NCBI RefSeq assembly: GCF_008641105.1
Contig: NZ_VTTI01000005.1
Coordinates: 110,069 to 174,068 of the forward strand
Reading direction: 5' to 3'
DNA: 64,000 nt
From: Halopseudomonas salina
Lineage (GTDB): Bacteria > Pseudomonadota > Gammaproteobacteria > Pseudomonadales > Pseudomonadaceae
A model generated the notes under the pieces. It was given only the letters and a program-made list of their open reading frames with translations. It did no database searches and was not told where the DNA came from. Both the position numbers and the translations under genes were made by a program. Below, piece after piece: positions 1 through 8,376 of this stretch (position 1 is its first letter; each line of letters starts with the position of its first letter).

Positions 1-1
1 G

Positions 2-94
2 CGGGGTGGAGAAAGTGTCTTAAACAGGGACGTTTCTGACAAGCCTCCATGGATGGATTCACGGCGGCTTTCGGAACCCTGCCAGGCTGGGAGC
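2..94. repeat. Dispersed intergenic repeat, copy A (short form)
   Basis: The segment opens with a block (about 2-28, GGTGGAGAAAGTGTCT then AAACAGG) and closes with a block of about 54 bp (41-94) that begins AAGCCTCCATGGATGG. Both blocks recur in the same order in copy B, where the long block differs at only 3 positions. In this copy the spacer between the blocks is about 12 bp, against about 60 bp in copy B. No transposase or open frame of note lies inside. It is probably a non-coding dispersed element; its family cannot be named from this window. Confidence 0.7.
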
Positions 95-187
95 TCGCAG
101 ACGCCGAGGCTGTCGACATATCGACTCTGGAAAAGCCGGCCCGGCCAGCGATCACAGATCGCTGTCGTTCGCTGCGCGAAGATCAAA

Positions 188-217
188 ATGGATTCCCGTC
201 TTCGCGAGAATGACCGG
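188..217. repeat. Short palindromic repeat, REP-like
   Basis: The core ATTCCCGTCTTCGCGAGAAT reads as an imperfect palindrome (TTC-x-CG against CG-x-GAA) and resembles the common extragenic repeat of type ATTCCCGCCTGCGCGGGAAT found in many Gram-negative genomes. It sits between the two larger repeat copies in a gene-free stretch. The assignment rests on resemblance only. Confidence 0.45.
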
Positions 218-249
218 GGTGAGAATTGCCGGTTGAGCGCACAGCCTGT

Positions 250-390
250 CGGGGTGGAGAAAGTGTCTGAAACAGGTCGATAATTGCTCCTGCATAATCG
301 ACACTTCCGCCATCCCTGGCGGTCGGGACTGCCGCCAAGCCTCCATGGACGGATTCACGGCGTCTTTCGGAACCCCGCCAGGCTGGGAGC
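250..390. repeat. Dispersed intergenic repeat, copy B (long form)
   Basis: This is the second copy of the repeat seen at the start of the window. The first block is near 250-276 and the second near 337-390, with a spacer of about 60 bp that contains a small inverted repeat (GCCATCCCTGGC). Apart from copies A and B and the small palindrome, the roughly 426 bp before the first gene hold nothing I can support as coding. Confidence 0.7.
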
Positions 391-426
391 GATGAACTTC
401 GACTCAGCTGAACAAACCGATTTTCA

Positions 427-1083
427 TCAGCCCCGCAAACTCAACACCGGCCACCCATGCTTTTGCGCATGCTCACGCAAGGTATCGTCAGGATCGACCG
501 CCACAGGGTGATCCACCATGCTCAGCAGCGGCAGGTCATTATGTGAATCACTGTAGAAATAACTGCCGTCCAGACTCTCCTCGTTCTCCACCAGCCAGCG
601 CTCGAGCCGGGTTACCTTGCCCTCACGGAAACAAGGGATATCCGTAGTTCGTCCGGTATAGCGACCCTCGGCAGTTTCGCATTCGGTAGCCAAAAGAATA
701 TCGATACCCAGGCGCGCAGCGATTGGGCCGGTAATGAAACGGTTGGTCGCCGTGATGATCATCAGCGTATCGCCCGCCTGACGGTGCTTGTCGATCAGCG
801 TTAGAGCCTGAGGCAGAATGATCGGCTCGATCATCTCCGCCATAAAGCGGCCATGCCATTCATCGAGCTGGGCTTGAGGATGCTCGGCAAGCAGCTGCAG
901 ACAGAAATTGAGATAGATCTCGATATCCAGCCGGCCGGCTAGATAATCATTGAAGAATCTGTCGTTTTGCGCCTGATAGGCCTGCGCATCAACAATATTG
1001 TTCTGGACGATGAACTCGCCCCAGCTGTGGTCGCTGTCGCCGCCCAGCAGCGTATTGTCGAGATCAAAAATAGCCAGTGGCAC
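427..1083 (-). CDS. HAD-superfamily hydrolase, SerB-like subfamily IB
   Basis: Haloacid dehalogenase-fold phosphatase of 218 residues, probably cytoplasmic; the substrate is unknown. Motif I is FDLDNT near residues 6-11, with nucleophile Asp7 and acid/base Asp9. Motif II is TATN near 111, a lysine of motif III lies near 156, and motif IV is SDSHNDLP near 178-185. The helical cap between motifs I and II fits subfamily IB, which includes phosphoserine phosphatase. I chose the GTG start because GGGAG sits 6 bp upstream; an in-frame ATG 12 codons further up would add residues not usual in relatives. The gene is divergent from rppH, as in other Pseudomonas. Confidence 0.8.
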   Translation of the reverse strand: MPLAIFDLDNTLLGGDSDHSWGEFIVQNNIVDAQAYQAQNDRFFNDYLAGRLDIEIYLNFCLQLLAEHPQAQLDEWHGRFMAEMIEPIILPQALTLIDKHRQAGDTLMIITATNRFITGPIAARLGIDILLATECETAEGRYTGRTTDIPCFREGKVTRLERWLVENEESLDGSYFYSDSHNDLPLLSMVDHPVAVDPDDTLREHAQKHGWPVLSLRG

Positions 1084-1240
1084 GGTGTACTCCCGGGTGA
1101 TTGGAATGGCAGCCTGCAAGGATAATCCAGACTGTAGACAAAAGCTTGGGCTGTGGAGTCAAGTTGTTTCAACTATGCAATTGCTGCGCCGCGCGTCTTT
1201 GTGGAACAATGCAGTGGATCATCAAACAAGGAACAAGGCA

Positions 1241-1729
1241 GTGATTGACCCTGATGGCTTCCGTCCCAATGTAGGCATCATCCTGACCAACGGGTCAGGG
1301 CAGGTGCTGTGGGCACGCCGTATCGGTCAGGATGCCTGGCAGTTTCCCCAGGGCGGGATACAGCGCAATGAAACACCTGAACAGGCCCTGTATCGAGAAC
1401 TCCATGAAGAAGTCGGGCTCATGCCCGAAGATGTCGAGATTCTCGCCTGTACGCGTGGCTGGTTGCGTTACCGCTTGCCGCAGCGGCTGATCCGCAGTCA
1501 CTCGCAACCCATTTGTGTAGGACAGAAGCAGAAGTGGTTTTTGCTACGCCTGACGGCTGACGAGCAACGCGTTTGCATGACCAAGACACCCAAGCCCGAG
1601 TTCGATGGCTGGCGCTGGGTCAGTTACTGGTACCCCCTCGGTCAGGTGGTTGCGTTCAAGCGTGACGTCTATCGCCGTGCGATGAAGGAATTGGCACCTA
1701 GGTTGCCTCTGGAACTGGTGCAGTTTTGA
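1241..1729 (+). CDS. rppH: RNA pyrophosphohydrolase RppH (Nudix)
   Basis: RppH removes pyrophosphate from 5'-triphosphate RNAs, giving monophosphate ends that RNase E can attack. The 162-residue product has a complete Nudix box near residues 38-60, with the catalytic RELHEE core at 52-57, and the early DGFRPNVGI segment typical of RppH. The GTG start follows AAGGAACAAGG and gives the usual family length; an upstream in-frame ATG would add about 80 residues of unrelated sequence. The stop lies 2 bp before the ATG of ptsP, so the two genes are probably co-transcribed, as in other pseudomonads. Confidence 0.93.
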   Translation: MIDPDGFRPNVGIILTNGSGQVLWARRIGQDAWQFPQGGIQRNETPEQALYRELHEEVGLMPEDVEILACTRGWLRYRLPQRLIRSHSQPICVGQKQKWFLLRLTADEQRVCMTKTPKPEFDGWRWVSYWYPLGQVVAFKRDVYRRAMKELAPRLPLELVQF

Positions 1730-1731
1730 GC

Positions 1732-3999
1732 ATGCTCAATACCCTGCGCCGCATAGTGCAGGAGGTCAACGCGGCGCGGGACCTGACGACGGCCCTGGAT
1801 ATTATTGTCCAGCGCGTGCGCGAGGCCATGGGCACGGAAGTCTGTTCGGTCTACCTGCTTGATCCGGTCACCTCCCGCTATGTCCTTATGGCCACCGAAG
1901 GTCTCAACAAGGATGCCGTAGGCGCCGTCAGTCTGGCCAATAACGAAGGTCTTATCGGTTTTGTCGGTGCCCGCGAAGAGCCGGTCAACCTTGAGGATGC
2001 CGCGTCCCACCCCAAATTCCGCTACTTCGCCGAAACCGGCGAAGAGCGCTTCGCCTCCTTTCTTGGAGCGCCAATCATTCACCACCGGCGGGTAATGGGT
2101 GTACTGGTGGTGCAGCAGAAAGAGCGGCGCCAGTTTGACGAGTCGGAGGAGTCTTTCCTCGTTACCATGAGCGCTCAGCTCGCTGGAGTCATTGCCCATG
2201 CCGAAGCGACCGGCTCCATCCGCGGCCTGGGTTGGGGCGGCGAGCCGGTGCAGGACACCCGCTTCGATGCAGTGCCCGGGGCGCCCGGCGTTGCCATAGG
2301 CCAGGCCGTGGTGATTCTGCCCCCGGCTGATCTAAAAGCCGTACCAGACAAGACCGTCAAGGATATAGACGCCGAGATCGAGCTGTTTCGTAGCGCTGTG
2401 GCGACAGTACGCCAGGACATGCAGGACCTGTCCGCCCGGCTTTCGACCCAGTTGCGCCCGGAAGAGCTGGCACTGTTCGATGTCTATCAGATGATGCTTG
2501 AAGACGCCGCGCTGGGTAACGAAGTAGTCAACGTCATCCGCACGGGTCAATGGGCCCAGGGGGCGCTGCGCGAGGTCGTCAGCTCCCATGTCGGGCGTTT
2601 CGAGATGATGGATGATCCGTACCTGCGTGAACGTGCCTCGGACGTCAAAGACCTGGGTCGACGCATTCTTGCCTACCTTCAGGAGGCGGGAAAGCAGGAA
2701 CTGGTATTCCCGGAGCACACGATTCTCGTCAGCGAAGAACTGTCGCCTGTCATGCTGGGCGAGGTGCCGAAGGATAAACTGGTAGGCCTGGTGTCGGTTT
2801 TGGGTTCGGGCAGCTCCCACGTGGCTATCCTGGCTCGGGCCATGGGCATCCCTACGGTAATGGGCGCAATTGATCTGCCCTACACCCGCATGGACGGTCT
2901 GGAACTGATCATCGACGGTAATCACGGTGAGGTGTACGCCAGTCCGTCGGCAGAGTTGCGCCGGCATTACCTGGAACTGGTGCGTGAAGAGCTCGAACTG
3001 ACCCAGGGCCTGGAAAAACTCAAGGAAGTGCCCTGTGTGACCACCGATGGTCATCGCATGCCACTGTGGGTCAATACCGGTTTGCTGGCCGATGTGGCGC
3101 GATCGCTTGATCGCGGCGCAGAGGGTGTGGGTCTGTATCGTACCGAAGTGCCGTTCATGATTCAGGACCGCTTTCCTAGTGAAAAGGAACAGCAGGCTAC
3201 CTATCGGGAGCAGCTCGAGGCTTTTCATCCTCTACCGGTCACCATGCGCAGCCTGGATATCGGCGGCGACAAAGCGCTTACCTATTTTCCAATCAAGGAA
3301 GACAACCCGTTTCTTGGTTGGCGGGGCATCCGGGTCACCTTGGACCATCCCGAAATCTTTCTGTTGCAGACCAGAGCCATGCTCAAGGCCAGTCGTGGTC
3401 TGAACAACCTGCGCATCATGCTGCCCATGATCAGCAGTGTGTATGAAGTCGAGGAAGCATTGCACCTGATACACCGGGCGCACAGTGAAGTCTGCGACGA
3501 AGGTGTTGCGGTGCCCATGCCGCCAGTAGGTGTGATGATCGAAGTGCCAGCTGCCGTGTACCAGGCCCGAGAGCTGATTCAGATGGTGGATTTTCTCTCG
3601 GTGGGTACCAACGATCTCACGCAATATCTGCTCGCGGTCGATCGTAACAACCCTCGTGTGGCGGATCTGTATCACTCATTGCATCCAGCAGTGTTGCAAG
3701 CGCTTCTCAAGGTGGCAGCAGCCTGCCGTGACGCGGGCAAACCCATGAGCGTGTGTGGCGAGATGGCCGGCGACCCGGCTTCTGCTGTGTTATTGATGGC
3801 CATGGGCTGTGATGTGCTGTCCATGAACGCGACCAATCTGCCCAAGGTGAAATGGCTGCTACGCCAGATCAGTCTGTCCGACGCCAAGGCTTTGCTCGAC
3901 GAAGTGATTGAGCTGGATAACCCCTATCTGGTGCAAAGCACGCTGCACCTGGCCCTGCGCAACATGGGCCTGGAGCGGGTACTACGGCAGGGCCGCTAA
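1732..3999 (+). CDS. ptsP: Phosphoenolpyruvate-protein phosphotransferase PtsP (EI-Ntr)
   Basis: First enzyme of the nitrogen-related phosphotransferase system. It autophosphorylates from PEP and passes phosphate to NPr and on to EIIA-Ntr. The 755-residue protein has an N-terminal GAF domain (about 1-160), then the enzyme I phosphohistidine domain with active His near 363 in GSGSSHVAILARAMG, then the PEP-binding barrel (RTEVPFM, GTNDLTQY, CGEMAGDP). An in-frame TTG two codons upstream overlaps the rppH stop, but the ATG matches the usual MLNTLR start. The gene ends tail-to-tail with the NRDE gene with a few bases of overlap. Confidence 0.95.
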   Translation: MLNTLRRIVQEVNAARDLTTALDIIVQRVREAMGTEVCSVYLLDPVTSRYVLMATEGLNKDAVGAVSLANNEGLIGFVGAREEPVNLEDAASHPKFRYFAETGEERFASFLGAPIIHHRRVMGVLVVQQKERRQFDESEESFLVTMSAQLAGVIAHAEATGSIRGLGWGGEPVQDTRFDAVPGAPGVAIGQAVVILPPADLKAVPDKTVKDIDAEIELFRSAVATVRQDMQDLSARLSTQLRPEELALFDVYQMMLEDAALGNEVVNVIRTGQWAQGALREVVSSHVGRFEMMDDPYLRERASDVKDLGRRILAYLQEAGKQELVFPEHTILVSEELSPVMLGEVPKDKLVGLVSVLGSGSSHVAILARAMGIPTVMGAIDLPYTRMDGLELIIDGNHGEVYASPSAELRRHYLELVREELELTQGLEKLKEVPCVTTDGHRMPLWVNTGLLADVARSLDRGAEGVGLYRTEVPFMIQDRFPSEKEQQATYREQLEAFHPLPVTMRSLDIGGDKALTYFPIKEDNPFLGWRGIRVTLDHPEIFLLQTRAMLKASRGLNNLRIMLPMISSVYEVEEALHLIHRAHSEVCDEGVAVPMPPVGVMIEVPAAVYQARELIQMVDFLSVGTNDLTQYLLAVDRNNPRVADLYHSLHPAVLQALLKVAAACRDAGKPMSVCGEMAGDPASAVLLMAMGCDVLSMNATNLPKVKWLLRQISLSDAKALLDEVIELDNPYLVQSTLHLALRNMGLERVLRQGR

Positions 4000-4745
4000 T
4001 CCAGCTGCCATGATGACTCGCCGAGCATCACTCCCATCGAGCCGTAGCGTCTCTCCAAAAATTCAATCTCGCCCTCTCTGCCCAGTCGCACAAAGGTGCT
4101 GGCCCGTGTGCCGTATTCCTTGCCGATAATAAAAGCAGCGGAAAGGGCGCGCTCGAGCTCCAGGCGGATGCCGGTGTCAGGCAGTTCGGCGTCAGGATAA
4201 ATACGGTTGTTGGCCAGTAGCTCGAGCAACTCCACCGGCTTACCATCAGGGTCTGCTGCAAGGCCGTCGCGCAGGCATCTCTGCTTCGGCCAGTCACTGT
4301 CCAGATTGCCGTTGGACAACCCATATATCCCCGGACTGACCAGGATCGCCTGTTTATCGTGGCTATTGAAATACCAGAGCTGCTGCGCATCGCCAATGAT
4401 CAGGTTGAAGCCGCCATACTCATCTGCTTCGGCGACCAACTGCTCCAGATACTCACCTGGTGCAATATCCGATGCCAGGTAGTTCAACGCCAGCCCGCCA
4501 CGCGAGCGCGGTGCAGCCTTTGCAATCGGTGCACGGATATTGGTCAGAGCGGCAAATCGCTGGCTCCGGGTTACTCCCAGCCAGGTGCCGCCGGCGTCGA
4601 GATCCTTGCCGGCGAGCAGATCCGGCAGTTTTTCCTCAACCCAGAAGCCCGCCTCATGGGTGGGGCGGGCATGAAACTCGTCTCGATTGCCCAGTAACGT
4701 CAGCGGGTATTCACCCACCTGCCAGGCAAAAGCCATCAGACACAT
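3996..4745 (-). CDS. NRDE-family protein (TANGO2-like)
   Basis: Member of the NRDE/TANGO2 family, 249 residues. The family hallmark Asn-Arg-Asp-Glu is present in LLGNRDEFHARP near residues 18-29, and the protein starts Met-Cys, as family members typically do. The molecular function of bacterial members is not settled; eukaryotic TANGO2 has been linked to heme and lipid handling. The gene stands alone on the minus strand and ends inside the last codons of ptsP. Confidence 0.85.
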   Translation of the reverse strand: MCLMAFAWQVGEYPLTLLGNRDEFHARPTHEAGFWVEEKLPDLLAGKDLDAGGTWLGVTRSQRFAALTNIRAPIAKAAPRSRGGLALNYLASDIAPGEYLEQLVAEADEYGGFNLIIGDAQQLWYFNSHDKQAILVSPGIYGLSNGNLDSDWPKQRCLRDGLAADPDGKPVELLELLANNRIYPDAELPDTGIRLELERALSAAFIIGKEYGTRASTFVRLGREGEIEFLERRYGSMGVMLGESSWQLD

Positions 4746-4849
4746 TGGCGTCTCCTTGTGTGGATGCCAAGTCTAGCGGCTTTTTGTCTGGTGGCGGAAA
4801 TCGGAATTTCCGATCTGTAGGTATTTCCTGATTTCCATACGCATGGAAA

Positions 4850-4877
4850 AAAGGCCGATCTTTTCAGATCGGCCTTT
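4850..4877 (-). terminator. Rho-independent terminator of the DUF4397 gene
   Basis: A perfect 12-bp stem (AAAGGCCGATCT paired with AGATCGGCCTTT) with a 4-base loop. On the minus strand the stem runs into a T tract, so it terminates leftward transcription from the DUF4397 gene, whose stop lies about 35 bp upstream. Confidence 0.85.
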
Positions 4878-4911
4878 CATCGCACTGCCGCAGGGATATT
4901 ACCGGCAGGCG

Positions 4912-5298
4912 TCAGTCAACAATCGGCACCGGTGTGAGTGGTGCAGGGAGTACATCGGTAGCGATGACGGTATAGATGCTGCCAGCGTTCAATGCCGTTG
5001 CCGGGAGATCGATCACCGTGGTGGGTGTCGCAGTAATATTCACCTTAAGGTCATAGCTTCCCGCTGGCACGGTCAGATAGCTCGAGGCGGTGAAGTAGGG
5101 GACGTTCTCCAGCGGTTGAAGGACTGTGTCGTTGGCGAGAACGTCCACATTGGGCGCATCGGGGGCGGCGTGGATGACCCGAATCTTGGCGTTGTCGCCA
5201 GTTGCTGGAGTCAGGTCGTCCTCAAGGCTCCCGACCCGGGAGCAGGATTTAGGCAAAGGCCACAACCGAATAAAGATCAATACCCATACAAAAACCAT
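4912..5298 (-). CDS. Short DUF4397-domain protein, possibly truncated at the N terminus
   Basis: The 128-residue product contains one DUF4397 domain from about residue 38 (KIRVIHAAPDAPNVDVL) to the end. Family members are usually secreted or lipoproteins of 200 residues or more with a signal peptide and often two domain copies. Here the first 20 residues are hydrophobic (MVFVWVLIFIRLW), but the following Cys context (LPKSC) is a poor lipobox. The gene ends just before a strong terminator, so the 3' end is intact. It may be a minimal exported protein or the remnant of a longer gene that lost its 5' part. The start is uncertain. Confidence 0.55.
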   Translation of the reverse strand: MVFVWVLIFIRLWPLPKSCSRVGSLEDDLTPATGDNAKIRVIHAAPDAPNVDVLANDTVLQPLENVPYFTASSYLTVPAGSYDLKVNITATPTTVIDLPATALNAGSIYTVIATDVLPAPLTPVPIVD

Positions 5299-5478
5299 CT
5301 ACAAGTTATACAAAAGGCGTGTTCGTGTTTTTCTGTGTATAGGTGTGCGGCTTCTCGGCCTACTCCCTGATCTTGTAGCCGCCGTCTACTGCGGTCGGGG
5401 CAGGCTTGAAACACATATTTCAGCTACACTAGCGGGCCCGCAACGCGGGGCTACAAATTCAAAACAGCCGGGGGTGTT

Positions 5479-6261
5479 GTGGAGTTTCTGGTCTATCTCG
5501 TTCTGGGCGGTTTTGCCGGTGTGCTCGCCGGGCTGTTTGGTGTGGGTGGCGGTATGATTATCGTGCCGGTACTGGTTTACAGCTTTGCAGTTCAGGGGTT
5601 TTCTCCGGATGTTCTGACGCATATGGCGGTGGGTACGTCGCTCGCTACTATCGCATTCACATCGATCAATGCCATACGCGCGCACCACCTCAAAGGTGCG
5701 GTTCGTTGGCATTTATTCGTTTGGATGACCCTGGGTATTGTTTTCGGCACCGCCCTTGGCGCGCTGACAGCGGCGACGCTGGCTGGTCCCTTGCTACAGA
5801 AAATCATCGGTGTGTTTGCTATTTGTGTGGCTGCGCAGATGGCCTTTGAGCTCAGACCAAAGGCTGCCCTGGATGTTCCGGGTAAGCCCGGTCTGACTCT
5901 GGCCGGTGGTTTTATTGGCTGGGCATCGGCTATTTTCGGTATTGGCGGCGGCAGTCTTACGGTACCCTTTCTGGTCTGGCGTAGCGTACCCATGCAACAG
6001 GCGGTCGCCACATCCTCTGCCTGCGGGTTAACGATTGCGATTGCCGGTGCTATCAGTTTTATCGTCACTGGCTGGGCCATCGAGCCGCGCCCGGAGTGGA
6101 GCTTGGGTTACGTGTATCTGCCGGCCGTGATAGGTATCGCTGCCACCAGTATGCTGTCTGCTGGCTTCGGCGCGCGGTTGGCCCATCGCCTGTCACAGCG
6201 ACTGCTCAAGCGACTTTTTGCGCTTTTATTGTTGTGCGTGGGTATCAATTTCTTGATGTAG
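5479..6261 (+). CDS. TSUP family permease (TauE/SafE type)
   Basis: Inner-membrane protein of 260 residues with about eight hydrophobic segments and the two family repeats, each marked by a glycine-rich motif (GLFGVGGGMIIVP near residue 19 and IFGIGGGSLTVPF near 155). TSUP proteins export or take up organosulfur compounds such as sulfite or sulfoacetate; no neighbour indicates the substrate. The GTG start is preceded by GGGGG. lgt begins 9 bp after the stop, so the gene probably leads the lgt-thyA-folA group. Confidence 0.88.
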   Translation: MEFLVYLVLGGFAGVLAGLFGVGGGMIIVPVLVYSFAVQGFSPDVLTHMAVGTSLATIAFTSINAIRAHHLKGAVRWHLFVWMTLGIVFGTALGALTAATLAGPLLQKIIGVFAICVAAQMAFELRPKAALDVPGKPGLTLAGGFIGWASAIFGIGGGSLTVPFLVWRSVPMQQAVATSSACGLTIAIAGAISFIVTGWAIEPRPEWSLGYVYLPAVIGIAATSMLSAGFGARLAHRLSQRLLKRLFALLLLCVGINFLM

Positions 6262-6270
6262 GGAACCGTC

Positions 6271-7077
6271 ATGCTGGCTTATCCGCAGATCGATCCGGTA
6301 GCAATTTCGCTGGGTCCGTTACAGATTCACTGGTACGGTCTGATGTACCTGGTAGGCATTGGGGGGGCCTGGTGGCTAGCCAGCCGCCGACTGAAGTCCT
6401 TCGACTCCACGTGGACCAAAGAGACTCTGTCTGACCTGGTGTTCTGGGTCGCGCTAGGGGTGATGGCCGGCGGGCGACTGGGCTACATTCTGTTCTACGA
6501 CTTGCAGTCCTATCTGGAAAACCCCTTGCTGGTGTTACAGGTCTGGAAGGGCGGAATGTCCTTTCACGGCGGGCTGTTAGGCGTTTTGCTGGCGGTCTGG
6601 TGGTTTGCACGCCGCACCGATAAGCGTTTTTTCGAACTGATGGACTTCGTCGCCCCGCTGGTGCCGATAGGGCTGGGAGCTGGACGCATTGGTAACTTTA
6701 TAAATGCGGAGCTCTGGGGTAAGGCCACCGATGTTCCCTGGGCGATGATCTTCCCGACCGACCCGCTGCAACTGGCCAGGCATCCGTCGCAGCTGTATCA
6801 GTTCGCGCTGGAAGGCGTGGCGCTGTTTATCATTCTCTGGTTGTACTCGAGCAAGCCGCGACCAACGATGGCTGTGAGCGGGCTGTTTGGTGTCTGCTAT
6901 GGCGCCTTCCGGTTCTTCGTCGAATTTTTCCGTGAGCCGGACGCACATATCGGTTATCTGGCTTTTGGCTGGCTGACCATGGGGCAGCTATTGTCGCTGC
7001 CGATGATTCTGATTGGGGCTGCGCTGATGGTGTGGGCCTACCGTAATGAGGGTGCCAAGCGTGAAACAGTATCTTGA
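6271..7077 (+). CDS. lgt: Prolipoprotein diacylglyceryl transferase
   Basis: Lgt transfers diacylglycerol from phosphatidylglycerol to the lipobox cysteine of prelipoproteins in the inner membrane. The 268-residue protein has seven or so membrane spans, the HGGLLG motif near residue 97 and the Lgt signature [15 protein letters not shown] near 135-149. The 3' end overlaps thyA by 17 bp, and such lgt-thyA linkage is common in gammaproteobacteria. Confidence 0.96.
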   Translation: MLAYPQIDPVAISLGPLQIHWYGLMYLVGIGGAWWLASRRLKSFDSTWTKETLSDLVFWVALGVMAGGRLGYILFYDLQSYLENPLLVLQVWKGGMSFHGGLLGVLLAVWWFARRTDKRFFELMDFVAPLVPIGLGAGRIGNFINAELWGKATDVPWAMIFPTDPLQLARHPSQLYQFALEGVALFIILWLYSSKPRPTMAVSGLFGVCYGAFRFFVEFFREPDAHIGYLAFGWLTMGQLLSLPMILIGAALMVWAYRNEGAKRETVS

Positions 7078-7855
7078 TCTGATGCGCCACGTGCGCGAGA
7101 AAGGAACCTTCAAGAGTGATCGTACCGGTACCGGCACCTACAGCGTGTTCGGCCACCAGATGCGCTTTGATCTGGCTGAGGGCTTCCCTCTGGTGACCAC
7201 CAAGAAGTGCCACCTCAAGTCGATTATTCATGAACTGTTGTGGTTTCTGCAGGGCGACACCAATATCGCCTATCTCAAGCGCAATGGCGTCTCCATCTGG
7301 GACGACTGGGCAGACGAGAATGGGGACCTGGGGCCGGTGTACGGCTACCAGTGGCGCTCTTGGCCGGCGCCCAGTGGTGAGTCTATCGACCAGATCAGCA
7401 AGTTGCTGGAGATGATCCGCAGCAATCCGGATTCCCGTCGCCTGATCGTTTCTGCCTGGAACCCGGCACTGGTCGATGAAATGGCGCTGCCGCCTTGTCA
7501 TGCCTTGTTCCAGTTCTACGTGGCAGACGGCAAGCTGAGTTGCCAGTTGTATCAGCGTTCGGCCGATATCTTTCTGGGCGTGCCATTCAATATTGCCAGC
7601 TACGCACTGCTTACCCTGATGGTTGCTCAGGTTTGCGGCCTGCAGCCGGGCGATTTCGTCTGGACTGGCGGCGACTGTCACCTGTATGCCAATCATCTGG
7701 AGCAGGCAGATCTGCAGCTCAGTCGCGAGCCTTTTCCGCTGGCGACCATGCGTCTGAATACCGGAGTGACGGATCTGTTTGCTTTCACCGCAGAGGATTT
7801 TGCTTTGGAAAACTACCAGGCACATCCCCATATCAAGGCGCCGGTGGCTGTATGA
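7061..7855 (+). CDS. thyA: Thymidylate synthase
   Basis: ThyA methylates dUMP to dTMP using methylene-tetrahydrofolate and releases dihydrofolate. From the GTG start the protein is 264 residues, the E. coli length, and its catalytic cysteine in LPPCHALFQ falls at residue 146, also as in E. coli. An upstream in-frame ATG would add five residues. GAGGG eight bases upstream of the GTG supports the chosen start. The gene begins inside the end of lgt and its stop overlaps the folA start (ATGA). Confidence 0.96.
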   Translation: MKQYLDLMRHVREKGTFKSDRTGTGTYSVFGHQMRFDLAEGFPLVTTKKCHLKSIIHELLWFLQGDTNIAYLKRNGVSIWDDWADENGDLGPVYGYQWRSWPAPSGESIDQISKLLEMIRSNPDSRRLIVSAWNPALVDEMALPPCHALFQFYVADGKLSCQLYQRSADIFLGVPFNIASYALLTLMVAQVCGLQPGDFVWTGGDCHLYANHLEQADLQLSREPFPLATMRLNTGVTDLFAFTAEDFALENYQAHPHIKAPVAV

Positions 7856-8376
7856 GCGATGCCTCCAGCCCGCGTATTGCCATGATTGCGGCCATGGGTC
7901 TGAATCGGGTCATCGGCCGTGACAACAAGTTGCCCTGGCATCTGCCGGAAGATCTCAAATACTTTCGCAGCGTGACCTGGGGCAAGCCCATTGTGATGGG
8001 GCGCAAGACCTTTGATTCTCTTGGGCGGCCGCTGCCGGGTCGCACCAATATCGTGATCAGCAACAGGCAGGGGTTACAGATCCCGGGTGCTTCGGTCCAG
8101 ACAACCATTGATGCGGCCATGCAGCAGGCCTCTCGACAGGCGGTGCTGGATGGCGTTGAAGAGGTAATGGTGATCGGCGGTGAGACCCTGTATCGGCAAA
8201 TGCTGGAGCGCGCTGACAGGTTGTATCTGACTCTGGTTGAAGCCGAGCCGGAAGGGGATGCCTGGTTCCCTCCGATTGACGCGGATGACTGGGAGTTGCT
8301 GGAGAAGCGGGATGTACTAGGTTCGGATAGTTATCCCGCGCATTCCTATCAGGTTCTGGACAGGCTCAGGGGCTGA
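7852..8376 (+). CDS. folA: Dihydrofolate reductase
   Basis: FolA regenerates tetrahydrofolate from the dihydrofolate made by ThyA, so the overlap with thyA joins two consecutive steps. The 174-residue protein has the usual [20 protein letters not shown] start, the catalytic acidic residue just after it (PEDLKYF), the NADPH-binding [15 protein letters not shown] segment and MVIGG. The last 28 bp overlap the convergent GGDEF/EAL gene. Confidence 0.95.
   Translation: MSDASSPRIAMIAAMGLNRVIGRDNKLPWHLPEDLKYFRSVTWGKPIVMGRKTFDSLGRPLPGRTNIVISNRQGLQIPGASVQTTIDAAMQQASRQAVLDGVEEVMVIGGETLYRQMLERADRLYLTLVEAEPEGDAWFPPIDADDWELLEKRDVLGSDSYPAHSYQVLDRLRG

Noticed and set aside
1..426. A mobile element or small gene in the leading gene-free stretch
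   Set aside because: No transposase, terminal inverted repeats or frame with a ribosome binding site; only the non-coding repeats are supported.
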